Below are positions 31,703 to 40,577 of a stretch of DNA of 45,849 nt, one piece after another. The position numbers and the translations under genes were made by a program. The stretch is from Bacteroidales bacterium (lineage in GTDB: Bacteria; Bacteroidota; Bacteroidia; Bacteroidales; F082): the NCBI GenBank assembly GCA_016291135.1, contig JAEFAE010000018.1, positions 1-45,849 on the forward strand, read 5' to 3'. The notes below the pieces were generated by a model. That model saw only the letters and a list, made by a program, of their open reading frames with translations, was not told where the DNA came from and did not search any database. Position 1 is the stretch's first letter, and each line of letters begins with the position of its first letter.

Positions 31703-32620
31703 ATGAAAGTTTTAGTTGCAACTGAAAAACCTTTCGCCAAGATCGCCGTTGATGGCATCCGCGAAGTTGTTGAAAAGAACGGTTACGAACTGGCTCTTCT
31801 CGAAAAATATACCGATGTCAACGACCTCTACAAGGCCGTTGCCGACGCCGATGCCCTCATCGTGCGTTCCGACAAGGTGACCAAGGAAGTCCTTGACCAC
31901 GCCAACAACCTGAAGATCGTCGTCCGCGCCGGTGCCGGTTACGACAACCTCGACCTCGAGGCCTGCACAGCCAAGGGTGTCGTCGCCATGAACACCCCCG
32001 GCCAAAACTCGAACGCCGTGGCCGAACTGGTCATGGGCATGCTGGTCTATGCCGTCCGTAACTTCTACAACGGCAAGTCCGGTTCCGAACTGATGGGCAA
32101 GAAGCTCGGCCTCCTCGCCTTCGGCAACGTCGGCCGCAACGTGGCCCGCATCGCCAAGGGCTTCGGCATGGACGTCTATGCCTTCGACGAATTCGTTCCC
32201 GCCGAGAAGATCGAGGAAGCCGGTGTCCACGCCGTGGCCAACCGCGATGCCCTCTTCGAGACCTGCGACGTCGTCAGCCTCCACATCCCCGCCACCGCCG
32301 AGACCAAGCAGAGCATCAACTATGCCGTGGTCAACAAGATGCACAAAGGCGGCATCCTGGTCAACACCGCCCGTAAGGAAGTCATCAACGAGCCCGAACT
32401 GCTCAAGCTGATGGCCGAGCGCACCGACCTCAAGTACATCACCGACATCATGCCCGACGCCGACGCCGAGTTCAAGGCTTTTGAAGGCCGCTACTTCGCC
32501 ACCCCCAAGAAGATGGGTGCCCAAACCGAAGAAGCCAACATCAACGCCGGCCTCGCCGCTGCCAACCAAATCGTTGATTTCTTTAAGACTGGCAACAAGC
32601 GTTTCCAAGTCAACAAGTAA
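31703..32620 (+). CDS. serA: D-3-phosphoglycerate dehydrogenase-type 2-hydroxyacid dehydrogenase, short form
   Basis: The 305-residue protein has the NAD-binding motif GLLAFGNVGRNVARIA and the substrate arginine segment VNTARKEVIN. There is no ACT regulatory domain, unlike long SerA. At the end of the catalytic domain, where most members have an EP...TPH segment carrying the acid/base His, the sequence is MPDADAEF then YFATPKKMGAQTEEA. The usual His is therefore replaced by Lys. Position next to serC supports oxidation of 3-phosphoglycerate as the first step of serine synthesis. Confidence 0.88.
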   Translation: MKVLVATEKPFAKIAVDGIREVVEKNGYELALLEKYTDVNDLYKAVADADALIVRSDKVTKEVLDHANNLKIVVRAGAGYDNLDLEACTAKGVVAMNTPGQNSNAVAELVMGMLVYAVRNFYNGKSGSELMGKKLGLLAFGNVGRNVARIAKGFGMDVYAFDEFVPAEKIEEAGVHAVANRDALFETCDVVSLHIPATAETKQSINYAVVNKMHKGGILVNTARKEVINEPELLKLMAERTDLKYITDIMPDADAEFKAFEGRYFATPKKMGAQTEEANINAGLAAANQIVDFFKTGNKRFQVNK

Positions 32621-32625
32621 TTGGC

Positions 32626-33045
32626 ATGAACATGATCGACAATCAGAAAAACGCACCGTTTTTCAAGTTCGAGAACCTCAGGATCTATCACAAGGCCCTG
32701 ATGTTTTCCAACGCCGTCCTGGCCATCTATGACCGAACCGAGAACGACGCCGACCGTATGGTTACCCAAAAACTGTTCGAGGCTGCCTCCCAGATCACGA
32801 GTTGTATCGTCGAAGGCTCCACCTCCAACAAAAGCGCTTTCATAGGATATCTCCAGCAGGCAAAAAGCAACATCCGCGTCTGCGTCACCTTGTGTGCCCT
32901 GCTGCTCAACAGGAAGGTTATCGACGAAGAACAAGCCAATGACATCCGAAACGAGCTGATCGAGCTCACCAAGATGACCGGCGCACTGATTGTCTCACTC
33001 CAAGGAGAAGCAAACCAACAAGAAAACACGAACTGCAAACTGTAA
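32626..33045 (+). CDS. Four-helix bundle protein (23S rRNA intervening sequence protein family)
   Basis: The 139-residue helical protein shows the family signature: FENLRIYHKALMFSNAVLAI, EAASQITSCIVEGSTSNK, FIGYLQQAKSNIRVCVTLCA and LTKMTGALIVSL. Such proteins were first found encoded in insertions within 23S rRNA genes and are scattered in Bacteroidota genomes. Their function is not known. The start is ATG 32626, with an alternative Met at 32632. It is 5 bp after serA and 12 bp before the DUF1015 gene, so it is cotranscribed with serine genes. Confidence 0.85.
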   Translation: MNMIDNQKNAPFFKFENLRIYHKALMFSNAVLAIYDRTENDADRMVTQKLFEAASQITSCIVEGSTSNKSAFIGYLQQAKSNIRVCVTLCALLLNRKVIDEEQANDIRNELIELTKMTGALIVSLQGEANQQENTNCKL

Positions 33046-33057
33046 ACTGTTAACTAT

Positions 33058-34380
33058 ATGTCAGTTATCAAACCGTTCAAAGGATGGCGTCCCGGTGTGG
33101 ATATCGTCCAAAAGCTGGCCTCCCGCCCCTACGACGTGCTGAACACCGAAGAGGCACGCAAGGAATGCGAGGGCAACCCCTACAGCCTGCTCCACGTGAC
33201 CAAGGCCGAAATCGACCTGCCTGAAGGCCACAAGGACAGCGACCTCGAGACCTACCTGAAAGTCGTTGAGAACTTCAACTCGTTCAAGGACTTCGGATGG
33301 ATCAAGCAGGATCAGGAAGAAAAGCTCTACGTCTACGCCCAGAGCATGAATCCCACCGAGGCCAACGCCCACTGGCAGTATGGCATCGTGGCTTGTGCCT
33401 ACAGCGAGGACTACGTCAACAAGGTGATCAAGAAGCATGAGCTCACCCGCAAGGACAAGGAAGAGGACCGCATGAAACACGTGCGCCTCACCAACGCCAA
33501 CGTGGAGCCCGTGTTCTTCGCCTACCCTGCCGTCGCCGAAATCGACGCCATCGTGAGCAAGATCACCGCCGAGAAGCCCATCTACGACTTCATCGCCAAG
33601 GAAGACGGCTTCGGCCATCGCTTCTGGGTCATCGACGACAAGGCCACCATCGCCCGCCTCGTCGAGCTCTTCGACAAGAAGGTCCCGGCCATGTACATCG
33701 CCGACGGTCACCACCGTAGCGCTGCCGCCGCCCTCGTCGGCCAGGAGAAGAAGGAAAAGAACCCGGCCCATACCGGCAAGGAGGAGTACAACTACTTCAT
33801 GACCGTCATCTTCCCCGACAACCAGTTGAACGTCATCGACTACAACCGCGTCGTGAAAGACCTCAACGGCCTCAGCACCAAGGACTTCTTCAAGGCCTTG
33901 CAAGAGAGCTTCGACATCGAATGCAAGTGCAACTGCACCAAAGACGGCGGCACCTGCAACTGCGAGTTCCCCTGCCACTGCGAGTGCGACACCGAGTACA
34001 AGCCCAACAAGCTGCACAACTTCTCGATGTACATCGAAGGCGTATGGTACAGCCTGACCGCCAAACCCGGCACCTACAACGACAGCGACCCGATCGGTGT
34101 GTTGGACGTCACCATCCTCAGCAACCTTGTCCTCGACAAGATCCTGGGTATCAAGGACCTCCGCACCGACAAGCGTATCGACTTCGTTGGCGGTATCCGC
34201 GGCCTCGGCGAACTGAAACGTCGTGTCGACAGCGGTGAGATGAAGGTCGCCTTCGCGCTCTATCCTGTGAGCATGAAGCAGATCATCGACATCGCCGACA
34301 CCGGCAACATCATGCCTCCCAAGACCACTTGGTTTGAACCCAAACTGCGCTCGGGCCTCGTCATCCACACGCTGGATTGA
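33058..34380 (+). CDS. DUF1015 family protein with a cysteine-rich insertion
   Basis: The 440-residue protein begins MSVIKPFKGWRPGVDIVQKL and contains SRPYDVLNTEEARKE and MYIADGHHRSAAAALVG, hallmarks of DUF1015. It ends GNIMPPKTTWFEPKLRSGLV. The family is cytoplasmic with no settled function and often lies beside serA/serC. Residues 289-310 hold eight Cys and one His (C289, C291, C293, C300, C302, C306, H307, C308, C310) between two otherwise ordinary family segments. This looks like a metal-binding loop. It is the last gene of the ser operon and is followed by a terminator. Confidence 0.88.
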   Translation: MSVIKPFKGWRPGVDIVQKLASRPYDVLNTEEARKECEGNPYSLLHVTKAEIDLPEGHKDSDLETYLKVVENFNSFKDFGWIKQDQEEKLYVYAQSMNPTEANAHWQYGIVACAYSEDYVNKVIKKHELTRKDKEEDRMKHVRLTNANVEPVFFAYPAVAEIDAIVSKITAEKPIYDFIAKEDGFGHRFWVIDDKATIARLVELFDKKVPAMYIADGHHRSAAAALVGQEKKEKNPAHTGKEEYNYFMTVIFPDNQLNVIDYNRVVKDLNGLSTKDFFKALQESFDIECKCNCTKDGGTCNCEFPCHCECDTEYKPNKLHNFSMYIEGVWYSLTAKPGTYNDSDPIGVLDVTILSNLVLDKILGIKDLRTDKRIDFVGGIRGLGELKRRVDSGEMKVAFALYPVSMKQIIDIADTGNIMPPKTTWFEPKLRSGLVIHTLD

Positions 34381-34403
34381 TTATTGGAAAGGCAAACATG
34401 AAA

Positions 34404-34440
34404 AACCACGGGGCAAGCACCGCTTGCTCCGTGGTTTTGT
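34404..34440 (+). terminator. Terminator of the ser operon
   Basis: AACCACGGGGCAAGC-ACC-GCTTGCTCCGTGGTT forms a 15-bp stem with one G-T pair, followed by TTGTTTT. Confidence 0.85.
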
Positions 34441-34463
34441 TTTCAATAATCGCTAGAAATACG

Positions 34464-34471
34464 TACCTTTG
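34464..34471 (+). promoter_or_regulatory. -7 element TACCTTTG of xerD
   Basis: It lies 13 bp before the ATG at 34485. The -33 element is not well spaced. Confidence 0.6.
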
Positions 34472-34484
34472 CAAAAACGAATCG

Positions 34485-35405
34485 ATGGAACAGGTCAACC
34501 TCAGCAACAACCTCATCAAGCACTACGCCGACCATCTGCGGCTGGAACTGTCGTTGTCCGAAAACAGCGTGGAGGCCTATTGCCACGACATCCACCTCTT
34601 TCTCCAATATCTTGAGAGCCAACACCATTCCACGTTGATCACCGACATCACGCAGGACACCGTCGAGAACTTCTTCGCCTATCTCTACGACCTGAACATC
34701 GGCGCCACCTCCCAGGCACGCATCCTCTCGGGTTTGAAGTCCTTCTACCGTTACCTGATCCAAGAAGACCTGGCGGAAAAGGATCCCTGCGCGCTCATCA
34801 CCTCCCCTACACTGGGTCGTCACCTGCCCGAAGTGCTGAGTGTGGAAGAGATCCAGAAGATGATCGACAGCATCGACCTCAGCCAACCCACCGGGCATCG
34901 CAACAAGGCCATGATCGAGGTGATGTACGGTTGCGGGCTGCGCGTTTCCGAGCTCATCGGGCTGCAAATCAGCAACATCTATCGGAAAGACGGCTTCCTG
35001 AGAATCATCGGCAAAGGCAGCAAGGAAAGGCTCGTCCCCATCGGCGACAGCAGCCTGAAGATCCTCTATCAGTACATTGAAGGCGCCCGGTTGCAGATCA
35101 AGCCGCAACCCAAATTCACCGATACGGTCTTTTTGAACCAACGGGGTACCGGGCTGACCCGACAAACGGTGTTCTTGCTCGTAAAGGAACTGGCCGAACG
35201 CAACGGCATCCAAAAGCCCATCAGCCCCCACACGTTCCGACACAGCTTCGCCACCCACCTGCTCGAAGGCGGTGCCAACCTATTGGCCGTACAGCAGATG
35301 CTCGGCCATGCCAGCGTCAGCACTACCGAGATCTACACCCATATCTCCGATGAATTGTTGCGGGAAACCTTGGTGGATTTCCACCCCAGGCTAAAGAAGC
35401 ACTAA
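34485..35405 (+). CDS. xerD: Tyrosine recombinase XerD
   Basis: Starting at ATG 34485 (MEQVNLSNNLIKHYADHLRL) gives 306 residues, the normal Xer length. The longer frame crosses the ser terminator. A full catalytic set is present: Arg153 in GCGLRVSEL, Lys177 in GKGSKE, His249 and Arg252 in HTFRHSFATHLL, His275 in MLGHASVSTT and Tyr284 in IYTH. It resolves chromosome dimers at dif with XerC. XerC is the alternative name, but the sequence looks more like XerD. The stop overlaps the converging gene's stop by 4 bp. Confidence 0.88.
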   Translation: MEQVNLSNNLIKHYADHLRLELSLSENSVEAYCHDIHLFLQYLESQHHSTLITDITQDTVENFFAYLYDLNIGATSQARILSGLKSFYRYLIQEDLAEKDPCALITSPTLGRHLPEVLSVEEIQKMIDSIDLSQPTGHRNKAMIEVMYGCGLRVSELIGLQISNIYRKDGFLRIIGKGSKERLVPIGDSSLKILYQYIEGARLQIKPQPKFTDTVFLNQRGTGLTRQTVFLLVKELAERNGIQKPISPHTFRHSFATHLLEGGANLLAVQQMLGHASVSTTEIYTHISDELLRETLVDFHPRLKKH

Positions 35406-35851
35406 ATGATGTTTCCCTGGTCGTCGACCAGCACGCCCCAGCTCACTGCGGTCATCGTCTCTCCGTCAAAGAAGAAATCGATCAGCGCGTCCTCGAACGA
35501 GATGCGGTGCTCGCCATCCTCGTCCTCCTCCTCCAACTCGGAGAAGCCGTTCTCGCGCATCAACTCGATGACCTGCTTGCGGTTCAGGTCGAAGACCTTG
35601 GTGCCATAGAGCACCGATTTCGGGTTCTCCGTCTCGAAACAGGCGGCCACCGACTTGGTGATGCCCTCAAAATAGATGTTGGTCTCCAAGGCATCATACT
35701 CATAATAGATGGAGCGGTTCTCCGTCTCCTCCATATCGTTGAGCTCTTCATAAAAATCAGGCATGCCCAGCACCTTCACGGCGTCGTCCAAGGGCATCCC
35801 GAAAGGTATTTCGCCGTATCCTTTCAGCGGTTCAATAACAAAGTTTTCCAT
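35402..35851 (-). CDS. Acidic protein of unknown function, 149 residues
   Basis: The soluble acidic protein begins MENFVIEPLKGYGEIPFGMP and contains SIYYEYDALETNIYFEG and YGTKVFDLNRKQVIELMREN. It ends in an alternating strand segment (DFFFDGETMTAVSWGVLVDD). The G(Y/I)IPFGM...V...LG.P start resembles small SMI1- or immunity-type folds, but I cannot assign it. No toxin gene is adjacent. The stop overlaps that of xerD on the opposite strand. Confidence 0.75.
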   Translation of the reverse strand: MENFVIEPLKGYGEIPFGMPLDDAVKVLGMPDFYEELNDMEETENRSIYYEYDALETNIYFEGITKSVAACFETENPKSVLYGTKVFDLNRKQVIELMRENGFSELEEEDEDGEHRISFEDALIDFFFDGETMTAVSWGVLVDDQGNII

Positions 35852-35994
35852 GCTGCTTTATCGTTGTTTTTTTTGAGTAACCATTTGAAGCGGTGAAAAT
35901 AAGGCTTTTTATTGATATGGAGCGGGAAAATGGCATTTTAGAATCAATCTAAATTACAGGAGGACATGCGTCCAAACCCAGGCACCATCGGATC

Positions 35995-37218
35995 TCAATC
36001 GAAGCGGATGGAACGGGCCGGACGGATGCGGTTGATGATGCCGGTAGGGATGAGCAGCAGGAGCATCCACACGCCCAAGGCCACGGCATTGAGGGCCAGC
36101 ACCGTCGTCAGCGACAGCTCCACCGGCACCGAGGAGAGGTAATACGTCTCAGGGTTCAGATGGATGAATCCGGTGTAATACTGTACCAGACAGAAGCCCA
36201 GGCCGATCGCGTTACCGATCAGCATGCCCATAAGGAGGATCCGCAGCGAGCGATGCATGAAGACACGACGGACAAAACGGTCGGTGGCACCCATGGCCTT
36301 GAGCAAGCCGATGGTGGAGGTCTTCTCGATGATGATGATCAGCAGCATGGCAATCATGGTGATGCCTGCCACCAGAAACATCAAGGTGAGGATGAGCCAC
36401 ACGTTGGTATCGAGGAGGTCGAGCCAGTCGAAGATCTGGGGATTGCTGTCGCGCGCCGTGTAGGAGGCCAAGGTGGGCGGGATGCTGAAATACAGATTCT
36501 CGTTGACGGCATCCACCTGGTCGAGCCGGTCGGTCCACACCTCCACCATGCCGGTCTCGTCGTCGGCCCAGTGGTTCAGGCGACGGATCTGGTTCAGGTC
36601 GCAGAAGACGTAGCGCTCGTCGAACTCCGACAAGCCCGTCTCAAAGATGCCCTTGACCGTGAACTTGCGTCCCCTGGCCTGCATGTCTTCGTCGACGAAC
36701 CACACCCTGACGGGGTCGCCCACCGCAAGCAGCATCTTATCGGCCACCGCCTTCGAGAGCAGGACCTCATCGGAACGGACGCTGTCGGCATAGCGAGGCA
36801 CCGCCCCTTCCAACAGGCCACCTTCGAAATACGACCAGTCGTACTCCGGCCCCACCCCTTTCATCACCACGCCTTGGATCTCGTCGTCGGTCTTGATCAT
36901 ACCCGCCTTGTCGGCCACACATTGGTAATGGCGGATGCCCTCGGTGCGGTTGAGCGCCGCAAGCAGCCGCTCGTCCATCCGGAAGGGCCGCTCCTCGTAC
37001 GACTCGTTGCGGTCGAGCGACTGGATATGGATGGGGGCCACAAAGCCCACCACTTTGGCACGGATCTGGTTCTTGAAGCCCACCACCACCGCCAACGAGA
37101 TGAGCATCACCGCGATGGCCAACGCCACACTCGCCACGGCCAGCCGCATCACCGTCGAGGAGAGCTGCTGCCTGGAGAGGGAGAACAAGCGGTTCGAAAT
37201 GAACTTGTATCCAGTCAT
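35995..37218 (-). CDS. LolC/LolE-like ABC transporter permease (FtsX/MacB type)
   Basis: The start at 37218 (MTGYKFISNRLFSLSRQQLS) gives 407 residues. The longer open frame to 38388 runs antisense to the NamZ gene. A first helix (VASVALAIAVMLISLAVVVG) is followed by a periplasmic MacB-PCD-like domain of about 220 residues. Three C-terminal helices form the FtsX domain, with IIEKTSTIGLLKAMGATDRF and LMGMLIGNAIGLGF. It probably exports lipoproteins to the outer membrane with a LolD-type ATPase encoded elsewhere. It is divergent from namZ. Confidence 0.85.
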   Translation of the reverse strand: MTGYKFISNRLFSLSRQQLSSTVMRLAVASVALAIAVMLISLAVVVGFKNQIRAKVVGFVAPIHIQSLDRNESYEERPFRMDERLLAALNRTEGIRHYQCVADKAGMIKTDDEIQGVVMKGVGPEYDWSYFEGGLLEGAVPRYADSVRSDEVLLSKAVADKMLLAVGDPVRVWFVDEDMQARGRKFTVKGIFETGLSEFDERYVFCDLNQIRRLNHWADDETGMVEVWTDRLDQVDAVNENLYFSIPPTLASYTARDSNPQIFDWLDLLDTNVWLILTLMFLVAGITMIAMLLIIIIEKTSTIGLLKAMGATDRFVRRVFMHRSLRILLMGMLIGNAIGLGFCLVQYYTGFIHLNPETYYLSSVPVELSLTTVLALNAVALGVWMLLLLIPTGIINRIRPARSIRFD

Positions 37219-37239
37219 GCGGGGTTTGGGAAGATTGTT

Positions 37240-37247
37240 TAACTTTG
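37240..37247 (+). promoter_or_regulatory. -7 element TAACTTTG of the DUF1343 gene
   Basis: It lies 22 bp before the ATG at 37270. No well-spaced -33 element was seen. Confidence 0.5.
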
Positions 37248-37269
37248 CAAAAATAATAAATAAAAAGCG

Positions 37270-38490
37270 ATGACACGAAAAATCTTGATGACCGGCCTGC
37301 TGTTTTGTCTGCTGGCCGCCACGGCATGCGCCCAAAACGCCCCTGCCACCGAAGGAAGCGCCCCGAATGAGGGAACCTCCCTCCGACTGATCCCCAAGGA
37401 ACAGTATGTGTACGGGGCGCAGGACACGGAGAACTACATCCGTCTGCTCACCGACCAGAACGTGGGCGTGGTGGCCAACCAAACCAGCATCGTGGGCGAC
37501 ACCCACCTCGTCGACACCCTCCTGGCCTCCGGCATCACCGTGAAAAGGATCTTCACCCCTGAGCACGGCTTTCGGGGTGCCGCCGACGCCGGCGCCAAGG
37601 TCAACAGCGGCAAAGACGAACGGACGGGCATCGAGATCGCCTCGCTGTACGGCAAGACCAAGAAACCCACGCCCGAGATGATGCGCGACCTCGACGTGAT
37701 GCTCTTCGACCTTCAGGACGTGGGGGTGCGCTTCTACACGTACATCTCCACCCTCGCCTACGTGATGGAGGCCTGTGCCGAAAACGACATCCCGCTGATC
37801 GTCCTCGACCGGCCCAACCCCAACGGCTTCTACATCGACGGCCCCGTGTTGCAGAAAGAGAACCAGTCGTTCGTGGGGATGCACCCGGTACCGGTGGTGT
37901 ATGGCATGACCATCGGCGAATATGCCAAGATGGTGAACGGCGAAGGATGGCTGAAGAACGGCGTCCACTGCGAGCTCACCGTGGTGTCGATCGCCGGCTA
38001 CGACCGCAACGCCCTCTACGAACTGCCCGTGAAGCCCTCGCCCAACCTGCCCAACTGGGAGTCGGTGTATCTCTACCCCACCCTCTGCTTCTTCGAAGGC
38101 AGCATCGTCAGCGTCGGCCGAGGCACCGACACGCCCTTCCAGGTGTTCGGCCATCCCAACCTCCGAGGCGATTTTGTGTTCACCCCCGAAAGTAAAGGCG
38201 GCGCTTCCAAGCCCCTGTTGGAAGGCCAACGCTGCCGGGGACGCGACCTTACCGACTTCGCCCACGCCTTTGCCGACAACCCGCGGCAGCTGCAGCTGGA
38301 ATGGATCATCGAGGCCTATCAGCAGCTCAAGGACAAGGGCTTCTTCACCAACTATTTCCGTCTGCTTTCCGGCGACAACCAACTTCAACGCGACCTTGAA
38401 AACGGAAAAAGCGCGGAGGAGATCCGCGCTTCATGGAAAAACGGCCTTGAAGCATTCAAGGCCGTTCGTGAGAGGTATCTGATATATTGA
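37270..38490 (+). CDS. namZ: DUF1343 protein, exo-beta-N-acetylmuramidase NamZ-like (GH171)
   Basis: The 406-residue protein has a signal peptide (MTRKILMTGLLFCLLAATAC ending AQ). DUF1343 motifs are present: NVGVVANQTSIV, FTPEHGFRG, YGKTKKPTPEMM, LFDLQDVGVRFYTYISTLA, LDRPNPNG and EGSIVSVGRGTD. NamZ of this family removes terminal MurNAc from peptidoglycan fragments, and Bacteroidota copies act in the periplasm in wall recycling. The acidic residues in FTPEHG and LDRPNP agree with the active site. A repeat cluster follows. Confidence 0.85.
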   Translation: MTRKILMTGLLFCLLAATACAQNAPATEGSAPNEGTSLRLIPKEQYVYGAQDTENYIRLLTDQNVGVVANQTSIVGDTHLVDTLLASGITVKRIFTPEHGFRGAADAGAKVNSGKDERTGIEIASLYGKTKKPTPEMMRDLDVMLFDLQDVGVRFYTYISTLAYVMEACAENDIPLIVLDRPNPNGFYIDGPVLQKENQSFVGMHPVPVVYGMTIGEYAKMVNGEGWLKNGVHCELTVVSIAGYDRNALYELPVKPSPNLPNWESVYLYPTLCFFEGSIVSVGRGTDTPFQVFGHPNLRGDFVFTPESKGGASKPLLEGQRCRGRDLTDFAHAFADNPRQLQLEWIIEAYQQLKDKGFFTNYFRLLSGDNQLQRDLENGKSAEEIRASWKNGLEAFKAVRERYLIY

Positions 38491-38504
38491 AGAATATCGG
38501 ATGG

Positions 38505-38727
38505 TTTTTGTCCCAGGGGTTTCCCGAGGGTCAACCCCGTGGTTACCGACAGGACACCCCTACGGGGTGAGGGGTTGGTACGCACCCTGAGAAGGGTGGC
38601 GCCTAACGATTTTGTCCCAGGGGTTTGCAACCCCGTGGCTACCGACAGGGCACCCCTAACGGGGTGTTACCGACAGATCGCCACGCTGGGGCGTAAACCG
38701 ACAGGACACCCCTAACGGGGTGCCACC
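38505..38727. repeat. REP-like cluster (CCGACAGG-CACCCCTA-CGGGGTG units)
   Basis: Three units of ACCGACAGG(A/G)CACCCCTA(A)CGGGGTG lie at 38545-38569, 38641-38666 and 38697-38722. Two GTCCCAGGGGTTT...AACCCCGTGG(T/C)TACC units precede them. Every unit contains its own palindrome. The 240-bp spacer between the stops of namZ and the aminotransferase gene holds nothing else. The same family occurs at 45334-45486. Confidence 0.75.
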
Positions 38728-38730
38728 CTG

Positions 38731-39951
38731 TTATTTGCGAAGCTTTCCAGGATATTCCTTCAAGGCCTCTTCGAGGCACTTGATGGCGGCTTTCAGGTCG
38801 TCGATGCAGAGGCAGTAGGTGATACGGGCCTGATGGCGTCCCTTCTCGGGATCGGCATAGAAGCCCGTGGCCGGGGCCAGCATGACCGTGGCACCGTTGT
38901 AGTTGAAGTCGGTGAGCAGCCACTGGCAGAACTTGTCGCTGTCGTCGATGGGCAGGTCGATGACCGTGTAGAAGGCCCCCTTCGGCATCGGGCAGTAGCA
39001 GCCCGGAATCTTGTTGATGCCATCCACGATGACGTTACGGCGCGCGATGTACTCATTGTAAACGCTGTCAAAGTACTCCTGCGGGGTGTTCACGGCAGCC
39101 TCGGCAAAGATCTGGCCGAAGCTCGGCGGCGACAGACGGGCCTGAGCCAGACGCATGGCGATGGCATAGACCTCGCTGTTGCGCGTCACCATGCAACCCA
39201 CACGGGCACCGCAGGCGCTGTAGCGCTTCGAGACGGAGTCGAACAGGATGGTGTTGCGTTCCAATCCCTCCAACTGCATCACGCTGAAGTGCTTGTGACC
39301 GTCGTAGCAGAACTCACGGTACACCTCGTCGGCAAACAGATAGAGGTCGTACTTCTTGACCAGGCCGGCCACCTTGAGCAGCTCCTCATGGGTGTAGAGA
39401 TAACCCGTGGGGTTGTTGGGGTTGCAGATCATAATGGCCTTGGTACGGGGCGTGATGGCCTTCTCAAAGTCCTCGATGGGCGGCAAGGCGAATCCCGTCT
39501 TAATGTCGCTCGGGATGGTCACGATCTTGGCGTCGCAAAGCTTGGCAAAGGTATTATAGTTGGTATAGTACGGTTCCGGGATGATGATCTCGTCGCCCGG
39601 GTTCAGGCACACGGTGAAAGCCATCTGCAGAGCCTCGCTACCACCCGTAGTGACGAGCACCTGGTTGGGGGTGACGTCGATGCCATGACGGTGATAGTAG
39701 TTGCACAGCGCACGACGATAGGTCTGTATACCCGCCGAGTGGCTATATTCCAGCACGCCATGGCTTTCGGCCATCTTGTTGGCGGTCTCGGCCAAAGCCT
39801 TCAGGGCTCCGCTTGGCGTCTCGATGTCAGGCTGACCGATGTTGAGGTGATACACATGGACACCGCGCTCCTTGGCGGCATCAGCGAAGGGAACGAGTTT
39901 ACGGATGGCCGACTGTGGCAGCTCCAATCCTTTGTTCGAAATCTGAGGCAT
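38731..39951 (-). CDS. PLP-dependent aminotransferase, class I (aspartate aminotransferase-like)
   Basis: Starting at 39951 (MPQISNKGLELPQSAIRKLV) gives 406 residues. Fold-type I motifs are present: LNIGQPDIETP, TTGGSEALQMAF, ICNPNNPTGYLY, LFADEVYREF, the PLP lysine segment LFDSVSKRYSACGARVG and GFYADPEKGRHQARI. The Arg of the last motif would bind the substrate carboxylate. It probably moves amino groups between aspartate or an aromatic or branched amino acid and 2-oxoglutarate. The exact substrate cannot be read from the sequence. It converges with namZ across the repeat cluster. Confidence 0.88.
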   Translation of the reverse strand: MPQISNKGLELPQSAIRKLVPFADAAKERGVHVYHLNIGQPDIETPSGALKALAETANKMAESHGVLEYSHSAGIQTYRRALCNYYHRHGIDVTPNQVLVTTGGSEALQMAFTVCLNPGDEIIIPEPYYTNYNTFAKLCDAKIVTIPSDIKTGFALPPIEDFEKAITPRTKAIMICNPNNPTGYLYTHEELLKVAGLVKKYDLYLFADEVYREFCYDGHKHFSVMQLEGLERNTILFDSVSKRYSACGARVGCMVTRNSEVYAIAMRLAQARLSPPSFGQIFAEAAVNTPQEYFDSVYNEYIARRNVIVDGINKIPGCYCPMPKGAFYTVIDLPIDDSDKFCQWLLTDFNYNGATVMLAPATGFYADPEKGRHQARITYCLCIDDLKAAIKCLEEALKEYPGKLRK

Positions 39952-40032
39952 GTTGTATGTTTTTAAAGTGAGAAAGCCGTCCATCCTTTCCAGACAGACA
40001 GCTTCCTTTGGGTATTATAATTCGTTATCGAT

Positions 40033-40476
40033 TCATTGATTGACGATGCCAGTCTCTTTTTCAGGCATGCTCTCGGTGGGTTGTTCCAGCACCTTGCCTT
40101 TGATACGGAGCACCACGGTGCCGTTTTTCACGGCGTTGGAGGTCACCGTAACCGATTTGTTGATGACACCCACCCTATTGGTACGGTAGGTCACCTTGAT
40201 CACGTCGGATTCGCCAGGCAGGATGGGTTCCTTAGGCCAGGACGGGACGGTGCAGCCGCAGCTCGACTTCGGCTTCTGGACGATCAGGGGTTCGTTGCCC
40301 GTGTTGGTGAAACGGAACTCGCATTCTCCATTGCCATTAAACGGGATCTCACCATAGTCATGAACCACTTTCTCAAATTCAATCTCAGGTCCGTTGTTGA
40401 TACTTTTTGCATCTTGGGCCTGGGCCATCCCCACCACCATGACGAGGAGGCCGATCAATAATACAAGTTTCTTCAT
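40033..40476 (-). CDS. Exported DUF1573 protein
   Basis: The 147-residue protein has a signal peptide (MKKLVLLIGLLVMVVGMAQA then Q). One DUF1573 immunoglobulin-like domain follows: FEKVVHDYGEIPFNGNGECE, FRFTNTGNEPLIVQKPKSSC, GCTVPSWPKEPI and VTVTSNAVKNG. The family is common in Bacteroidota, is predicted to be periplasmic and has no proven role. The CGC motif is typical of the family. It has a -7 element at 40499-40506. Confidence 0.9.
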   Translation of the reverse strand: MKKLVLLIGLLVMVVGMAQAQDAKSINNGPEIEFEKVVHDYGEIPFNGNGECEFRFTNTGNEPLIVQKPKSSCGCTVPSWPKEPILPGESDVIKVTYRTNRVGVINKSVTVTSNAVKNGTVVLRIKGKVLEQPTESMPEKETGIVNQ

Positions 40477-40498
40477 TTTATTTCAGTTTAAAGATGTG

Positions 40499-40506
40499 CA
40501 AATGTA
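40499..40506 (-). promoter_or_regulatory. -7 element TACATTTG of the DUF1573 gene
   Basis: Minus-strand TACATTTG lies 22 bp before the ATG at 40476. Confidence 0.6.
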
Positions 40507-40577
40507 TGACTTTTTTTGATGCAAGAACAAAAAATGTATCAATTCAAAAACCATACCAAAAAAAATTCTCGAAAAGT

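Noticed and set aside
33061..34368. Long minus-strand ORF opposite the DUF1015 gene
   Set aside because: It is a shadow caused by strongly C-ending codons. The plus-strand frame has family motifs and operon spacing.
37219..38388. N-terminal extension of the LolC/E-like protein
   Set aside because: It runs antisense to namZ. The Met at 37218 gives the normal start of the family.
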